Of a stretch of DNA of 64,000 bases, positions 1 to 11,420 are shown piece by piece (position 1 is the first letter of the stretch; each line of letters begins with the position of its first letter). The notes beneath the pieces were generated by a model. It searched no databases, was not told the DNA's origin, and worked only from the letters and a program-made list of their open reading frames with translations. The position numbers and the translations under genes are program-made. The DNA comes from Biscogniauxia marginata (Eukaryota > Ascomycota > Sordariomycetes > Xylariales > Xylariaceae): NCBI GenBank assembly GCA_022695795.1, contig MU404161.1, positions 1 through 64,000 of the forward strand, given 5' to 3'.

Positions 1-95
1 TTTATTTTATTTTATTTTATTTTATTTTATTTTATTTTATTTTATTTTATTTTATTTTATTTTATTTTATTTTATTTTATTTTATTTTATTTTTA
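1..95. repeat. (TTTTA)n pentanucleotide microsatellite
   Basis: About eighteen near-perfect copies of TTTTA run from the window edge. It is not a fungal telomere, which would be TTAGGG. The array probably continues beyond the window. Confidence 0.95.
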
Positions 96-427
96 AAAAG
101 AAATTTAAATATATTAATTAAAGCTTTATAAATATTTTAATAATATAAAACACGTTATTTAAAGGTTTTGTTTAGCTGCGAAACCAAAGAAAAGAAAAGA
201 GGTTGTAAAAAGGATAATTAATTACCCCAAATGGGTCATAACGAAATCTGAACTAAGGCTAAATTTACTAAGCGAAGCGTCCCTTCCCCATAGTTTCTTT
301 TACTTTCTGTGGTTTTAAGGCTTAGAAGATTTTATTTAAATTAAACTTTATATCTTAGATCTACCTACGATCTACGGCCCGACATCGACGCCCGACATGC
401 CCCCGTCACGTCATGCCGTTAAAGTTG
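96..427. other. AT-rich stretch, then 3' flank of the secreted-protein gene
   Basis: From 96 to about 360 the sequence is AT-rich with many TpA steps and no usable reading frame. This fits a RIP-mutated repeat remnant, though composition alone does not prove it. Base composition returns to normal from about 365, toward the stop of the small secreted protein. Confidence 0.5.
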
Positions 428-737
428 CTAAACCTGGCACGTGTAGCCGCTCGCCGCATCTACGGCACACTTCCATCCCGACTGGCAGTTGGCCGCGGTG
501 ATCCAGACCCCGTTGCTGCAGACCTGGATAGACGAGGTACCGTTGTTCGAGCTGCAGCGGATAGAAGTTAGTTAATACCTCTATTGAATATGGGGTATTT
601 AATGGGCAACAGGTTTCGGTAAGAGACGGCGCTGGTCGTAGGACTCACTTGTCGCATGAATACGTGCCATCCGTGCAAGCAAATACGGAGCCGGTTAAGG
701 CAGTAAGTGTGATAGCGACGATCTGAAGGGGCTGCAT
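428..737 (-). CDS. small secreted six-cysteine protein, CBM19-like (70 aa)
   Basis: The gene has two exons, 737-649 and 551-428. The 97-nt intron starts GTGAGT and ends CTGCAG, and splicing joins an AA|C codon in frame. The protein has 70 residues. Residues 1-20 form a signal peptide (hydrophobic core LQIVAITLTALTG, likely cleavage after VFA). The 50-residue mature part has six cysteines, at about 21, 28, 41, 52, 58 and 68. The spacing and the QVCSNGVW and CQSGWKC segments resemble the fungal CBM19 chitin-binding module found at the end of chitinases, here on its own. It probably acts outside the cell. It may bind chitin to protect the wall or mask fragments, as secreted LysM or Avr4-type proteins do, but that is inference. 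It is too short and too spliced to be seen as a single open frame. Confidence 0.72.
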
Positions 738-1767
738 AGTGGCAACTCAGAGTTGTATATGGTTGAGGTTTTTCTGTGATCGTGAGCAGGTAATAAATAA
801 ACCATTTAGCCATCTACATCGATGACTAGGAAGATGTAGTTTCCTACCTTATAATGAGCAAGGCAGGGCGTATAGTCTCACGACAAGTGTTGGCTTGTAT
901 ATTACCATGCCGAATTGAAGTGCCGTGGGATAAGCCCTTTTGTAGAGATTTTCAACTCACCAAAATATTGCATTTCTTATCATCAGCATCATCACCAACG
1001 TAAGACAATGCAAGGCGTTAGGGTTTACCTTGAAGAACCTCGATATTTGTAATAGAATGAAGGTCAAAATTGAGATTAGGTGTCTCCCATGCGATCATCT
1101 TGGTACCCCGTTGTTGAGTACGCGTATATTCATCCTTGGATGCATTTGGAATACCTCGGTTTCCAATTATTAGGTTGGAGTATACTAGGTTCGAGTGCAA
1201 CACGTGCCTCATTTGATGATTATTTGACTTCGAACCTATGCCCGTGAATAGCTAATCTGTACTTGAATTATGCGACGAAACCTAAGCAAAGCTACGAACG
1301 CGCAATCGTTGACACCATGGCGTTAAACCGCAACAGAGAATATTCAGCTCTTAGCTGATGTCAATTTCTGCTTGCAGGGTAGAACGAAGATCCATCGAGG
1401 GTTTCATTTCAATTCCTCTCAAGGTGATTTGAAAGCTACTGCACCATCACTCAGCGCTTCATGATGATGCCAAGAAAAGCATTGCTCCAGTGGGAGTGCT
1501 GTTACTTCAGCTGTGGTTGAATACTTGTATCAGTCACACAGCGGGCGGCTTGAGTATCATTGGTGTTAATCGTCTGAGCAATATGCGCGAGGTATGTTCT
1601 TCCCAGCCTTTGGATTATATTCTTGATTCATTATTAAGCCAGACGATTGGGTTTATCGCCTGCGCGTCTCTTCCCCCGCTTGGGTGCAGATGAATTCTGT
1701 TCTGGATAACATGCCCCAAACTTCTAGCATGTTGATTTTATGTATTGAAATATACAAGTGAGCTTTC
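738..1767. other. intergenic, no gene recognised
   Basis: Short open frames on both strands lack coding character or plausible splicing. The part nearest 738 should hold the promoter of the small secreted protein; the part nearest 1767 should be the 3' flank of the FAS1 gene. Nothing else is visible. Confidence 0.5.
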
Positions 1768-2469
1768 TCAAGTATAATTTCGCACTGCCTTCAAGATCCA
1801 TAGCTCGCCGTTCCCAACCCGGCTTGCAATACCCTGGATTTCGATACCGTCTGGTTGTAACTGTGAACTGTCAATATCTACGGGGCGTTTCGACACAGCA
1901 GTAAAGTTACTTACTACTTTGATACCGTCTTTCACCTCCCACCATATCTCACGATCGCCATCTAAAAGGGTCTTGGCCTTCTCGTTTTCGGGCCATGGGC
2001 TCATCGTAACAACATGTGCCTCGACAAACCTCCTTAAGTTCCTCTGTGCCCTACTCTGGCCATCGTCGCCTTCATAGGCATTGGTACCAAATGCCTCGTA
2101 TTCCTTAGGGTCTTCCCACGGCTTGCGCGGCAGCTTGTCGACGGCGGAGTTCAGCGGGGCAAGGACGGTGCTGTTCTGGGACGAGGAGTCTAGGCGGTTC
2201 GATATGGATGCGACGTCCCGCGTGAAACTAGCGAAGATGTTGATGCTACGATCGCGACCCATGACATCCGAAATCAGGACTCCGCCCCGGGGTGGCGCTG
2301 GCTGCTCAGAGTTGGAGGGCTTGTTGGATGGTGGGAGCGCTGGGCCGGCATTGTCCATGAGGGGCTGCTGGTAATGGGGCTTCGGATGGATTCCGTAGGG
2401 GAGTGCGACGAGTTGGGCGGATATTAGCGCTACTAGAGTCTGAAGGTAATATATTGTTGAAATCCTCAT
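1768..2469 (-). CDS. secreted FAS1 (fasciclin-like) domain protein, 233 aa
   Basis: A single intronless frame of 233 residues. Residues 1-22 form a signal peptide (MRISTIYYLQTLVALISAQL). A proline-rich linker of about 40 residues follows. From about residue 62 comes one FAS1 domain: GGVLISDVMGRDRSINIFASF at its start, the H1-like motif STVLAPLNSAVDKLP, the central RRFVEAHVV (the conserved FLxxHxV type motif) and a C-terminal GELWILKAV strand. FAS1 domains mediate adhesion. Small single-domain FAS1 proteins occur in filamentous fungi as secreted or vacuolar proteins. There is no GPI signal or extra TM segment at the C-terminus. The neighbouring secreted CBM19-like gene lies on the same strand, but about 1 kb separates them, so co-regulation is only possible. 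Confidence 0.82.
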   Translation of the reverse strand: MRISTIYYLQTLVALISAQLVALPYGIHPKPHYQQPLMDNAGPALPPSNKPSNSEQPAPPRGGVLISDVMGRDRSINIFASFTRDVASISNRLDSSSQNSTVLAPLNSAVDKLPRKPWEDPKEYEAFGTNAYEGDDGQSRAQRNLRRFVEAHVVTMSPWPENEKAKTLLDGDREIWWEVKDGIKVVSNFTAVSKRPVDIDSSQLQPDGIEIQGIASRVGNGELWILKAVRNYT

Positions 2470-3134
2470 TTTTTGTATTAGGCAAAGGTGATCTTGTTGT
2501 TAGACAGGAGGGAGTCGGATGGTTCTCGCTTTGAGTGCGTAAGCGCGAATGGCTACGCCGTCTACGGTTTATAACTGGTTCGATAGACAAGAGATGACAT
2601 CACTCAGCGCCGCGACCACATGCTTTTCGATACATACATACACCGCTAAAAGCGTATCCTTATAGACAGCATACATAGGAATGTGGGGGTCCGTTGTTGT
2701 CGGTTTGGCGGGCAAGATAGTAAAGGATGTTAGATCATGTGAAGTCCTTCAATATTAGCAAGGTAAACTAAATAATGCCTACCTGTTATTGTCTCGGCCT
2801 GGCATCTGGGTGACCGAGCATGAATATATATTTAAGATGTAATGGCGGTGTGTATCAAAGATTGGTGTTTCTGGTGCTTGCTCGAGTTTTTATGAGGGTA
2901 GGCTAAGTCTGTGATTGATACAGCGTCCGTGATATTATTCGAGAGCTCATCGATCTTATCATGATATTTATATTTGTCGACACGGATCTACGATGTGTTG
3001 AAATATGGGGCTATACGACCCCTGGTCACCTGTGTCTACATATATACAGGATAGGTTCCGCCCATCCCACCTAGACTCACCTTGAACTAATACACTTAAT
3101 CCTATCCTCACATCTTCGTCTCATCCCAACAGTA
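2470..3134. other. intergenic between FAS1 gene and kinase-TPR-ankyrin gene
   Basis: Promoter side of the FAS1 gene and 3' flank of the kinase-TPR-ankyrin gene. It contains direct short words such as ATACATACATA and no supported frame. Confidence 0.5.
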
Positions 3135-6100
3135 TTACGCTCGCGACTGGAGCAGCTCAACGACCCCTTGCTCCCCCTTTTCGACTGCGATATCAAGAGG
3201 CGTGAGACCGTTTTGATTTCTACCGTTGACATCCGCTCCTTTGGAAAGCAGCACTTCGATGACGGCCACATCTCCTTGCAGTGCTGCTTGGCAGAGCGGC
3301 GTCTGTCCAGCGGCCGTCCTTGTCTCTATGTTGGCTCCTTTTGCGAGTAACATCTCAGCCATAACTTCGTCGCGCTCCAAGACTGCGAAGTACAGCGCCG
3401 TGGTTCCATATTTATCCCTAGCCTCGATATCGGCGTCGTGCGAAAGCAGCAGCTCGAGCCCAACCTCCCACCCGTCTTGTACCACTTGTATCAAGAGCGT
3501 CATGCCGCTGTTATTTCTCGACTCAATATTAGCACCGTGTTGAAGCAGCAGCTTTGCTGTGGAGTAGCGGCGGTTGTATAAGGCGAGGGATAGTGCTGTG
3601 CAGCCGTCCTCGTTTTCAGCTTCTATGCGGCAGCCTTTGGAGAGTGTGAGCTCTACCCCGGCATCGTGACCGTTCGATGCCGCGAAAAGTAACGGCGTCA
3701 TTCCCTGCCAATTTGTCGACTCGACGTCTGCGCCTTTTGCGAGAAGTAGCTCCATAACTGAGGTATGCCCATAAGCTGCTGCGAACGACAGCGACGAGGT
3801 GTTGATAAACCCCCCTTTTGCTTCTATGTCACTGCCGGCTTGTATGAGCTCTCGAGTGATAGCCTCGTGCCCCTTCTTTGCCGCATGTATTAAAGGTGTG
3901 AAATACCCTGTATCTCTAATCTGCACATCAGCTCCTTGTGCGAGAAGCCAGGACACGGCGAGGTAGTTTCCTTCCTTCGCCTCCCGCAGCAGCGGAGTTA
4001 TGCCGTCTTGATCTTTTTGGTCAATATCAGCGCCGTGAGATTCATTTATGGGGGAGCTGTGATGTGGAAAAGTGTAATTATCTCTGACGCCAGTTTGAAC
4101 GTCCTCATTTTGGTAGGTGTGTACCACACCTTTGAGGTGAGTAAGGGTCAGATGCCCCTGATCATATAATTTGTTCAGCCCCTTTTCCACCTCAGAGCGC
4201 TGTTCTTGAGCGTCGTGCCCCCGACCCTCTTTTTCATAGATGGTAGCCAAGATAAACGTATTCCTCAAAACATCGTCATGCTCCGGCCCCATTGTCGCCT
4301 TCATCTCTCCTACCAATCTAACCTGCAATGTCCCGGCCTCGCGGAAACGGCCCTGTCGTCGGTACATAGCTACAAGTCCTTCTATTAAGACAATTTTAAC
4401 AGAATGTTTCAGTCCCAACGTCCTCTCGCACACAGCGAGGGCTTCGAGCACGAGCCTCTCGGCTTCCTCAAACCGTCCCTGGTTAGACAGGACTACAGAA
4501 AGATTTCCAATGCAACGCAGCGTCTGCGAATGTTCCCCACCTAGGATGCACTTAGTAGTCTCCATTACCTCCTTGATAACGGCTTCAGCCTCATGCCATC
4601 GATTTTGGTTCATATATAACAGTCCCAGGCCGTTCATCTCGAATAGGGTGTCGGGGTGATCACGGCCATGGAGCCTCTTCTTTGCGTCAATTATGTCCAA
4701 TCTTAGCTTTTCTGTATCGCGCCACCATGCCTGAGCCTGGATAATAGTGCATAGTATAGACTTTAGCATGACCGTGAGCACGTTCTGTCCCCCTATCACT
4801 CTCTCGAGCCCCTCGACTTCGCATCTGGTAAGTTCCTCTGCCCTCTTGAGAATGTTATGCTCACGGTAGGTCTCTGTAAAAGAGATAGGCAGCACGTGAC
4901 CCATCTTATTAAGTGTGCCGTAGAACGCACCTAGTTCTCCCGTGACCATTCGCGAACTACTGTGAATGATGATCGGGACATTCTTAATCTCAGTATGATC
5001 CATTATAAGCTCCAATCTGTGATGATGGTCCTTTAAATGCCCAAAGCTGACCTCGTAGCAAACCGCCAGCTGTTTACGCAGCGGTTTGGTGGGGTGCTTG
5101 GTAACGATATCTTCTAGGCATTTAAGAATAAACACCCGCAATCTGAAATCGTGAGCGTAAAACGAGCGCAACGAATGCGAGAGCTTGTATAACAATTAGC
5201 TCAAGACGAAGCATAACCAATTTTTGGCTTTCCAACATTAAACTCATCGTCATGTACGAAGGCCATTTCAGCAACTTCTTGGGTAGTCAACTGTGTTCTG
5301 CAGCGATGTTAGGAATATTCAAGGTACTCGAGATAGTCATTATATACTTACTTGGGCATGTTTAGAGAGGGTAGGGTATGTAGGATGTTAGAGGCACGGA
5401 GCACAGGGTCGCAAGCAATACATCCACTGAATAGCCGATGAAGCGCTACTTTGTTTCCAGCGTCTAGGTCGTCTGCTTCCACAACTAACTGTTGTGCGAA
5501 CTGCTGTATGGTACCATGATCCTTGAGCTTCGCGAGGATTTTGACTGCGCGATCCTCATCCCCACAAAGCTCCGGTACCGGTAGCAGCATCTCAGGAAGT
5601 TGAAAGATACCGGAGAAGTGCGGTTCGAAAACGAACCACAAGCAAAGCATCCCGAAAGAAAACAAATCCATCTTGAATGCCTGTGATGGTGTAAAAGCAG
5701 GATATTCGAGATACTCTGGAGCATACCACGGCCAAGACCGAGGGACGTCAACGTAGGTATCATCATGCGGCTGCCAGGAAGAGAACCCGAAGTCCATGAT
5801 TTTTGGTACCCAAGAACCGTCGTCTTCTTTGAATATGAGGACGTTTTGTGGTTTTATATCTCCATGAATGATTCCTAAAGGACGATTAAAATGTTAACTA
5901 TGTTCATTGGATTATTTTCCTTTTTCTTTTTCTTTTCGTGGCAACTCACGATGCGAATGCATGAAGGCAAGTGCTGCACCAACATCCAGGCAAATATTCA
6001 AGCGTTCACGGATACTAAGTTTTCGTCCAGTCTCAGATCTGGCAAACTGGTATAGATCTCCAAACTCAGACTTTTGGAATACCAAGACTGGCCATACTAT

Positions 6101-6592
6101 AAAATCGTCCGAACTTCGGTGCGGCATGTCTCTTTGTTCACATAAACTAGGGTTAATAGGGGAAATATCCCAGCATAACCCCTCCAAGTCCATGATATTT
6201 GGATGATTTTGAGTTCCTGGGTGGCGCAGTATTATGATCTCGCTGGTGATCTGCTTGAATATCTCGGCGTTGCTCCTTTCAAGTCTGTTGTTGTTGCCGA
6301 CGTGTTTGAAAATAAAGCTGCCTCGTATGCTTACTAAGGAGTCATATATAAAGCTCGAACCCCCTCCGCCAACTGTAGATGTCATCAACTGCGGAGTTAT
6401 TGGTAAGAAGCGGAGATTGAACTTTTGGGAAACGGCGAGAACTGTGATGAAATTATAACGATCTGCAGGTTCGTTTGCTAAGGCACTGATAACGGAGAAT
6501 AGGGGATTGTCAACGGTGGAGGGGCTAGAATCGTGGGCCATGTGATTAGCCATCTGCGAAGCGATACAGTTACTCGAATCTCTTAGTTTCAC
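3135..6592 (-). CDS. protein kinase-TPR-ankyrin repeat protein (1091 aa)
   Basis: Four exons: 6592-5950, 5874-5352, 5297-5237 and 5183-3135. Junction phases are consistent and match the paralogue at 15461-18167. The kinase domain spans about residues 65-345. It has a glycine loop (TVGGGGSSF, 73-81), a VAIK-type lysine (FIFK, K96), HGDIKPQN (H218 to N225, HGD in place of HRD) and DFG at 242-244, so the catalytic residues are present. A linker is followed by kinesin-light-chain-type 42-residue TPRs (about 550-755; LGxEH and GRFxEAE signatures). About nine ankyrin repeats (790-1091; e.g. DGITPLLREAKEGN, GADVNGRNQNGLTPLDIA) run to the C-terminus. The third intron uses a weak GTTGGA donor with a CTAAT branch point. 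It is divergently arranged with the kinase/pseudokinase gene. The likely role is a cytosolic signalling protein with a repeat-based sensing end. Substrate and ligand cannot be read from sequence. Confidence 0.8.
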
Positions 6593-7237
6593 GAGATATG
6601 TGTGATGTATGGTACATAACGAGTTTGGGTTGAGTTAATACTATACACTACCATGCCTGCCGTGACAATCAAGATGAGGTTTATATGTGGGAAGTTTTGT
6701 ACTTCCAGGAGAAGTCAGGGGTTTTTCTAATGAGGCGGGGCTGAGGTGCATTGCATTATCTCAGAAAAGTAACTGTTACATTGATGCAGAGTAAGAGCCT
6801 TGCAGTGGACGGAAGATGAAATCAGTTCATGATTACCTACCACCTAGGTACCCGAGACCCAAGCCTGTCTTACTGGTTCGATAATGAATACACTGGCCAT
6901 CACCACACCTCCAAGAGATCAGGAGCGGGGTAACTGTGTATGGACGTTCAGATTCGTGTCAGTTTTCCCTTTATTATACATTTTTTCTTCTTTATCCCCT
7001 TATTATATACTTTTACCTTAATGTTCTCAGTTCTCGTACCACTCGATTTGAGACAGCCATACCCTTGATAACGCAGTAGAGCGTATGGTCCCAACGGAAG
7101 GCGTTGTAGCATCTAGATGCAACCCTATACTGTGGCTACAGAAACTCGTGTCATTTTGAGTTGTTGCCAGACTGCAAGTATACTTCTGAAAATCCTATCG
7201 GGCTGTCAGATAATCTAGGATTCTGAGCCAGGTCAAT
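6593..7237. promoter_or_regulatory. shared divergent promoter region of two kinase genes
   Basis: 645 bp separate the starts of two head-to-head kinase genes. Around 6970-7010 there is an imperfect direct repeat of TTATTATA flanked by pyrimidine-rich DNA. No specific operator could be assigned. The arrangement allows co-expression, but that is inference. Confidence 0.5.
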
Positions 7238-10096
7238 ATGAATCAGCTACGGTCTGATATCAGAAGACTTCGTCGGGCGAGTGTTTCGCGGCGATGGTTT
7301 GTCCCTGAACTGCCTTTCCAGGCGTTGATGACTGAAACTGCCATCTGTTCTGCGTTGGTTGATTCGTCAGTTCCTTCATATCAACGTGAGGAGATAGCAA
7401 AGAAGGTTTTCCAACATGGGATCAAGGTCTTCGGAATTCTTGTTCTCGTTGACTGCGTAGATCTAGTTTCCAAGTTCATCGAGATGCGTCAACTCAAGGA
7501 TGCCATGCTCCCTTTTAGAAAAGAACTTCTTATCGGGGATATTCAGCTTCCGGAAGCGGACGCAAACGATTTTCAAGAGAGGCAATGGGAATTCATTGCG
7601 CCAACTTTCACCCGTGGGACCTTACATAGACGGTTCGAAGAATATATTATCCTTCCCTTTACCCAGGAGGTCAGAATTGGAGGGGGTGCTTTTGGCGTCG
7701 TGTATGAGACGACTTTGGACCCGGTACATCAAGAATTGGGCGAAGTTTTCCCCGAAAAAGTAAGATCAGACCCATTTCCACGGGGCGCTGCTTGAATATT
7801 GATATAAGCAAAGTTCGCCAGAAAAGAGTTCATAAGCGATAGCGCCAGAGTAGCCCTCAATCATCAGAAAGAGCTCGTGAACCTGGCTATCCTGAACCAC
7901 CTTAAGCACCCTAACATCGTTGAGCTCTTGGGATCTTACACTTGGAATGGTTGTCATAATCTCCTCTTCCCATTAGCCGATACCGGCAACCTCGCTCAAT
8001 TTCTCGATGCCGAGAGCCGGCCCACACGATTTGAATTGGACGAGACAATAGTTATTGCACTTGCTGCAGTATCGTCCGCGGTTCATCATGTCCACGACTT
8101 CTGTGAGCATAAAATTGACCTCGACCTGATCGGCTGCCACCATGACCTACGCCCTCGCAACATTCTCGTGTCCGGCGCAAGCTTCATTCTGGCTGATTTT
8201 GGTCTATCGACTTTCAAGCCGACATCCCAGAGCTCAGGAACGCCATTTAAACACGGAGCAGACGATTACTTAGGACCCGAGTGCGTGGACCCGAACAATA
8301 ATTTCAAAGCAGGCACCGTCCGTAGATCTAGCGATGTTTGGTCCCTCGGCTGCATCATAGCGGAAGTTGCAACTTACATCACTCTCGGTCGCCAGGGGAC
8401 CGAGGATTTTTTACAAGCAAGGAAGTATAGGGCGGGGGCCTGGGAAGTCCACTACTTCCACAAGGGACCCAGGAAACCAAACGAAGGCGTCGAGAAGTGG
8501 CTGTCACAGCTTGAAGCCTCATTCCCTGGCAGCACGTGTGCCTTACTTGTCCGTCTTACTCGGACGATACTCTGCACGGAACAGGACGTGAGGCCCAAGG
8601 CGAGAGAAGTCACCTTTCGACTTCGACTCATTGCTCTGCATAATATTGCCATTGACGCAGATCTCCTTTTCCGCAAAATAAGGGATGCTGATGATTCTCT
8701 GGACATGTTCCTCGAGCACACAAGGCTCATGTCGTGGAGATACGCCATCGGAATTCTCGGTCTCGGAGAGGAAGTTGCCCCATTCACGAACTCCATATGC
8801 GAGGGCATGTCCAAGTTCGACGCCTTGCTGGCATGCCTCAAAAGACTTCGAGACGATCTAAAATCAAGGCATTCACGACTAAGTAAGGTACAGTACCCAG
8901 AGCTATCACGTATTTTACAAGCGAATGACGAGTTGCACGACATCCTGAGCCAAGAGCAGAAGGAAAAGTACAGAGAGTACTTTCACATCCACGTCATGGG
9001 GGAGAAGGATGAGCTATTTGATCGCATCGAAAACGGGCACACCCATATAGCTCCTGATAAAGAGATTCGCATGCGAGCGAATATAAAGCATATCAATGCC
9101 CTCCTCGCGAATGATGTCGGTTCGGATTCCCGTACGATGCAGACTGAACCGAGCGCGGTAAAGATACAAGGTTCCTATGGGGAAAATTCTGCCCTCGGGT
9201 GGTTTAATAGCGGCCAGGAGAAACGCCCCGTGTGGGTGGAGTGGCGGAGGTACGGGAAACACGGCGCGGACGAGCGAACACTAGAAACCTTACATAGGCG
9301 CACTGCTAGGATTGCCGAGGTTTTGTCCCAAGAGAAGCCGGAGCTGTTCCGGACGCTGAAATGTACCGGCTTCTTCCACGAGCCAGCCAAGGCAGCATTC
9401 GGCGTCGTCTTCGAGATCCCTCTATTAGAAGAGGATGCTACGAACTCCTTAGAGCCGAGGAGCCTGCAAAAGCTGATCGCAGAAACAGCGGACAAATACA
9501 GCTCATGGCCGGACCTCGACGACAGGTTCCGGCTCGCCTCGACGCTCGCTGCATCGCTACTCGAGCTTCATACAGTAGGGTGGTTCCATAAAAGCCTCAC
9601 GACGTCCAACGTCATTTTTTTCCCGAAGGCAGACGTCAAGCAAGGGCAGCGTCTGATCCATGAGCCCTTCCTCGTCGGTTTCAACCACAGCCGCCCTGAT
9701 GACCCACTAGCTTTCACATCGGGCATATCCGATGCAGCGTCCAGGCAGTACCAGCACCCCAAGTACATCAGAGAGGGGCATGGGTTCCAGCCTGAGTTCG
9801 ACTACTACAGCGTGGGGGTTGTGCTCCTAGAGATCGGGTGCTGGCAGCCGCTCGAAAAGTTAACCAAGCACTACACCGGCTCCTACGAGGATAGGCGCCG
9901 AAAGCTCTTAAGGGATCGAGTCCCTCAGTTAAAGGTACACATGGGGAGGGACTACTGCGAAGCTGTCAGGTGCTGCATTGAGTCCGATTTCGGTGACACG
10001 GAACCAGGAGAGCGGAGCGAAGGAGCTTTGAAGAGCGTGCTCTTACAATTTGGAGAGCGTGTGGTCGCTCGGTTGCGCAAGAATTTTGTTGTCTAG
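7238..10096 (+). CDS. tandem kinase/pseudokinase protein (934 aa)
   Basis: Two exons, 7238-7759 and 7814-10096, split by a 54-nt intron (GTAAGA...AAAG) that falls between the glycine loop and the VAIK lysine. Kinase domain 1 has GGGAFGVVY (148-156), a candidate VAIK lysine in FARKEF (K178), HPNIVELLG, a catalytic loop HHDLRPRN (D285) and DFG (302-304), and SSDVWSLGCIIAEV further on. It is therefore probably active. After a helical linker a second kinase-like fold occupies about 630-934. It reads HKSLTTSN (766-773) where HRDxxxxN should be, and VGFN (795-798) in place of DFG. Both catalytic aspartates are gone, so this is a pseudokinase. Pseudokinase tails of this kind occur in fungal proteins linked to heterokaryon incompatibility (HeLo/DUF7580-type); that assignment is from memory and tentative. 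The N-terminal 140 residues are mostly helical with a hydrophobic stretch (GIKVFGILVLVDCVDLV). Confidence 0.85.
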
Positions 10097-10468
10097 TAAT
10101 AAACATCATATGCGGATGAGATCATTCATATTTTTCGTGTCCTGTTTACAGCTACCTCATGGCATCGCGCTTAGTCTCTGGTACCTAAGGTAACTAGGTA
10201 GGGCTACCTACCTGTATGCCTAAGGTTGCCTGTAAGGAGTTAACTAACTGAGGCACGAATGGTTCTCAAATTGCAGGAAACGATCTATACAATGAAGCCC
10301 ATTAAGTCTTCATAGAATTTAAGGACAATGTAGGCTATGCTGCTGTCCCTAATCGCCCGAATCAGAGTGATCCATAAGGTCTCCAAACTCATCTACCGGT
10401 GCCAACAAATGCCCCCAAGACCCTATCTGAACCCCTTTTGGTTCGTTCAAATAAAGCTTCATCCGCTT
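10097..10468. other. convergent intergenic spacer
   Basis: 372 bp between the 3' ends of the kinase/pseudokinase gene and the small three-exon gene. It contains the palindromic CCTAAGGTAACTAGGTAGGGCTACCTACC region near 10185-10215. No gene is visible. Confidence 0.5.
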
Positions 10469-10772
10469 TCACTGGTTCGCCGTGACAGAATCAATTTCGG
10501 CCTAATGTAGGTAATTGATTGCGTCAGTATGTCCAGCTGAGTCCACAGCAGGTCTTTGCTTAAGACAACCCACCTCCGTGAGCTTTCTAGGTGCCGAGAC
10601 TTCGATCACATCGCCTTCGCTCTTGATATACGTGATTAGCGCATTCTATACAAGGATCCACCCATACCATACATACCTTAACATTATAGTCTGAACCGAA
10701 TAGTCGTTGAAGCAGGCTCTGCAGCTCGGATCGGATCACGTATCTCGCGCTGAGGCGCGTCAGTTCGGCCAT
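10469..10772 (-). CDS. hypothetical small protein, three exons (58 aa)
   Basis: Exons 10772-10677, 10621-10574 and 10501-10469. Introns are 55 nt (GTATGT, branch GCTAATC, acceptor CAAG) and 72 nt (GTGGGT...ATTAG). All junctions are phase 0 and the start context is CAAATGG. The 58-residue product begins MAELTRLSARYVIRSELQ, has an amphipathic helix (SELQSLLQRLFG), a strand-like SEGDVIEVSAPRKLTE and ends AEIDSVTANQ. I have a loose impression of similar short fungal proteins ending in a PRKLTEAEI-like motif but cannot name a family. There is no signal peptide, TM segment or cysteine. It lies between the kinase genes and the CorA-like pseudogene, convergent with the kinase/pseudokinase gene. Evidence is splice logic and coherent composition only; transcript data would settle it. 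Confidence 0.55.
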
Positions 10773-11420
10773 TTGCGTGGTTTATTATGATACCAATTGT
10801 AAGCGCTACACGATACGTCTTAGAGCTTAGATGAGGAAGAGAAGATAGCTCTGCAGTTGAGGTTAGTCTAGTAGGCATGCTCATTAATATGTAGCCTGCG
10901 CGTAAGACTCAGCCTGGATGTCCTGGTTTCCATTACGACTCCTTCCCCCTCCAAGCACTGCCCCCTGCAATGCTACATTGGAGTGAGCCACTCCGCATCA
11001 AGGCGAATATGGCAAGGGAACCAAGGAGAAGCGGTTCATCCGCCAAGACCGGAGAGGAGCGTACAAGAGACCTATCGAGAGACCTTCTGTTAAGGGAGGT
11101 TTGCGATGAGATGCTATTATTGTACAGTCCCCGGGAGGCCCTCGCGAGGGCGATAACCTCCAAGGCAGCCTGACTCCAAGGGTGCTATTGGTGTGGAAGA
11201 TGGTAAAGAGAGTTAGGCTCCCCAGGGCTGAAATTTATGCCCTGTTTTCCTGTACTTCGAGCCCGTGGCAAACAGAAACGGAAGCAAGTGTTGTTCATTT
11301 TCCTTCTTCTTGTTCTTCTTGTTCTTCATGGGCTATTTTATACCATCACCTTTACATTCGCATTTTGACTTTGGGTCGAAGGCTCTTGAGAAATTGACAA
11401 CACTCTTACTTCCATTTTCA
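10773..11420. other. intergenic, promoter of the CorA-like gene
   Basis: No supported gene. A TTCTTCTTGTTCTTC pyrimidine tract at about 11300-11330, shortly before the ATG at 11421, is typical of a fungal core promoter or 5' UTR. The other end serves the 58-residue gene. Confidence 0.5.

Noticed and set aside
1..95. Telomere or centromere repeat
   Set aside because: The TTTTA unit does not match the TTAGGG telomere, and one short array does not define a centromere.
10622..10676. A 31-nt intron (10646-10676) in the 58-residue gene
   Set aside because: Too short for fungal splicing and it leaves the CTAAT branch point in the exon. The 55-nt intron fits better.
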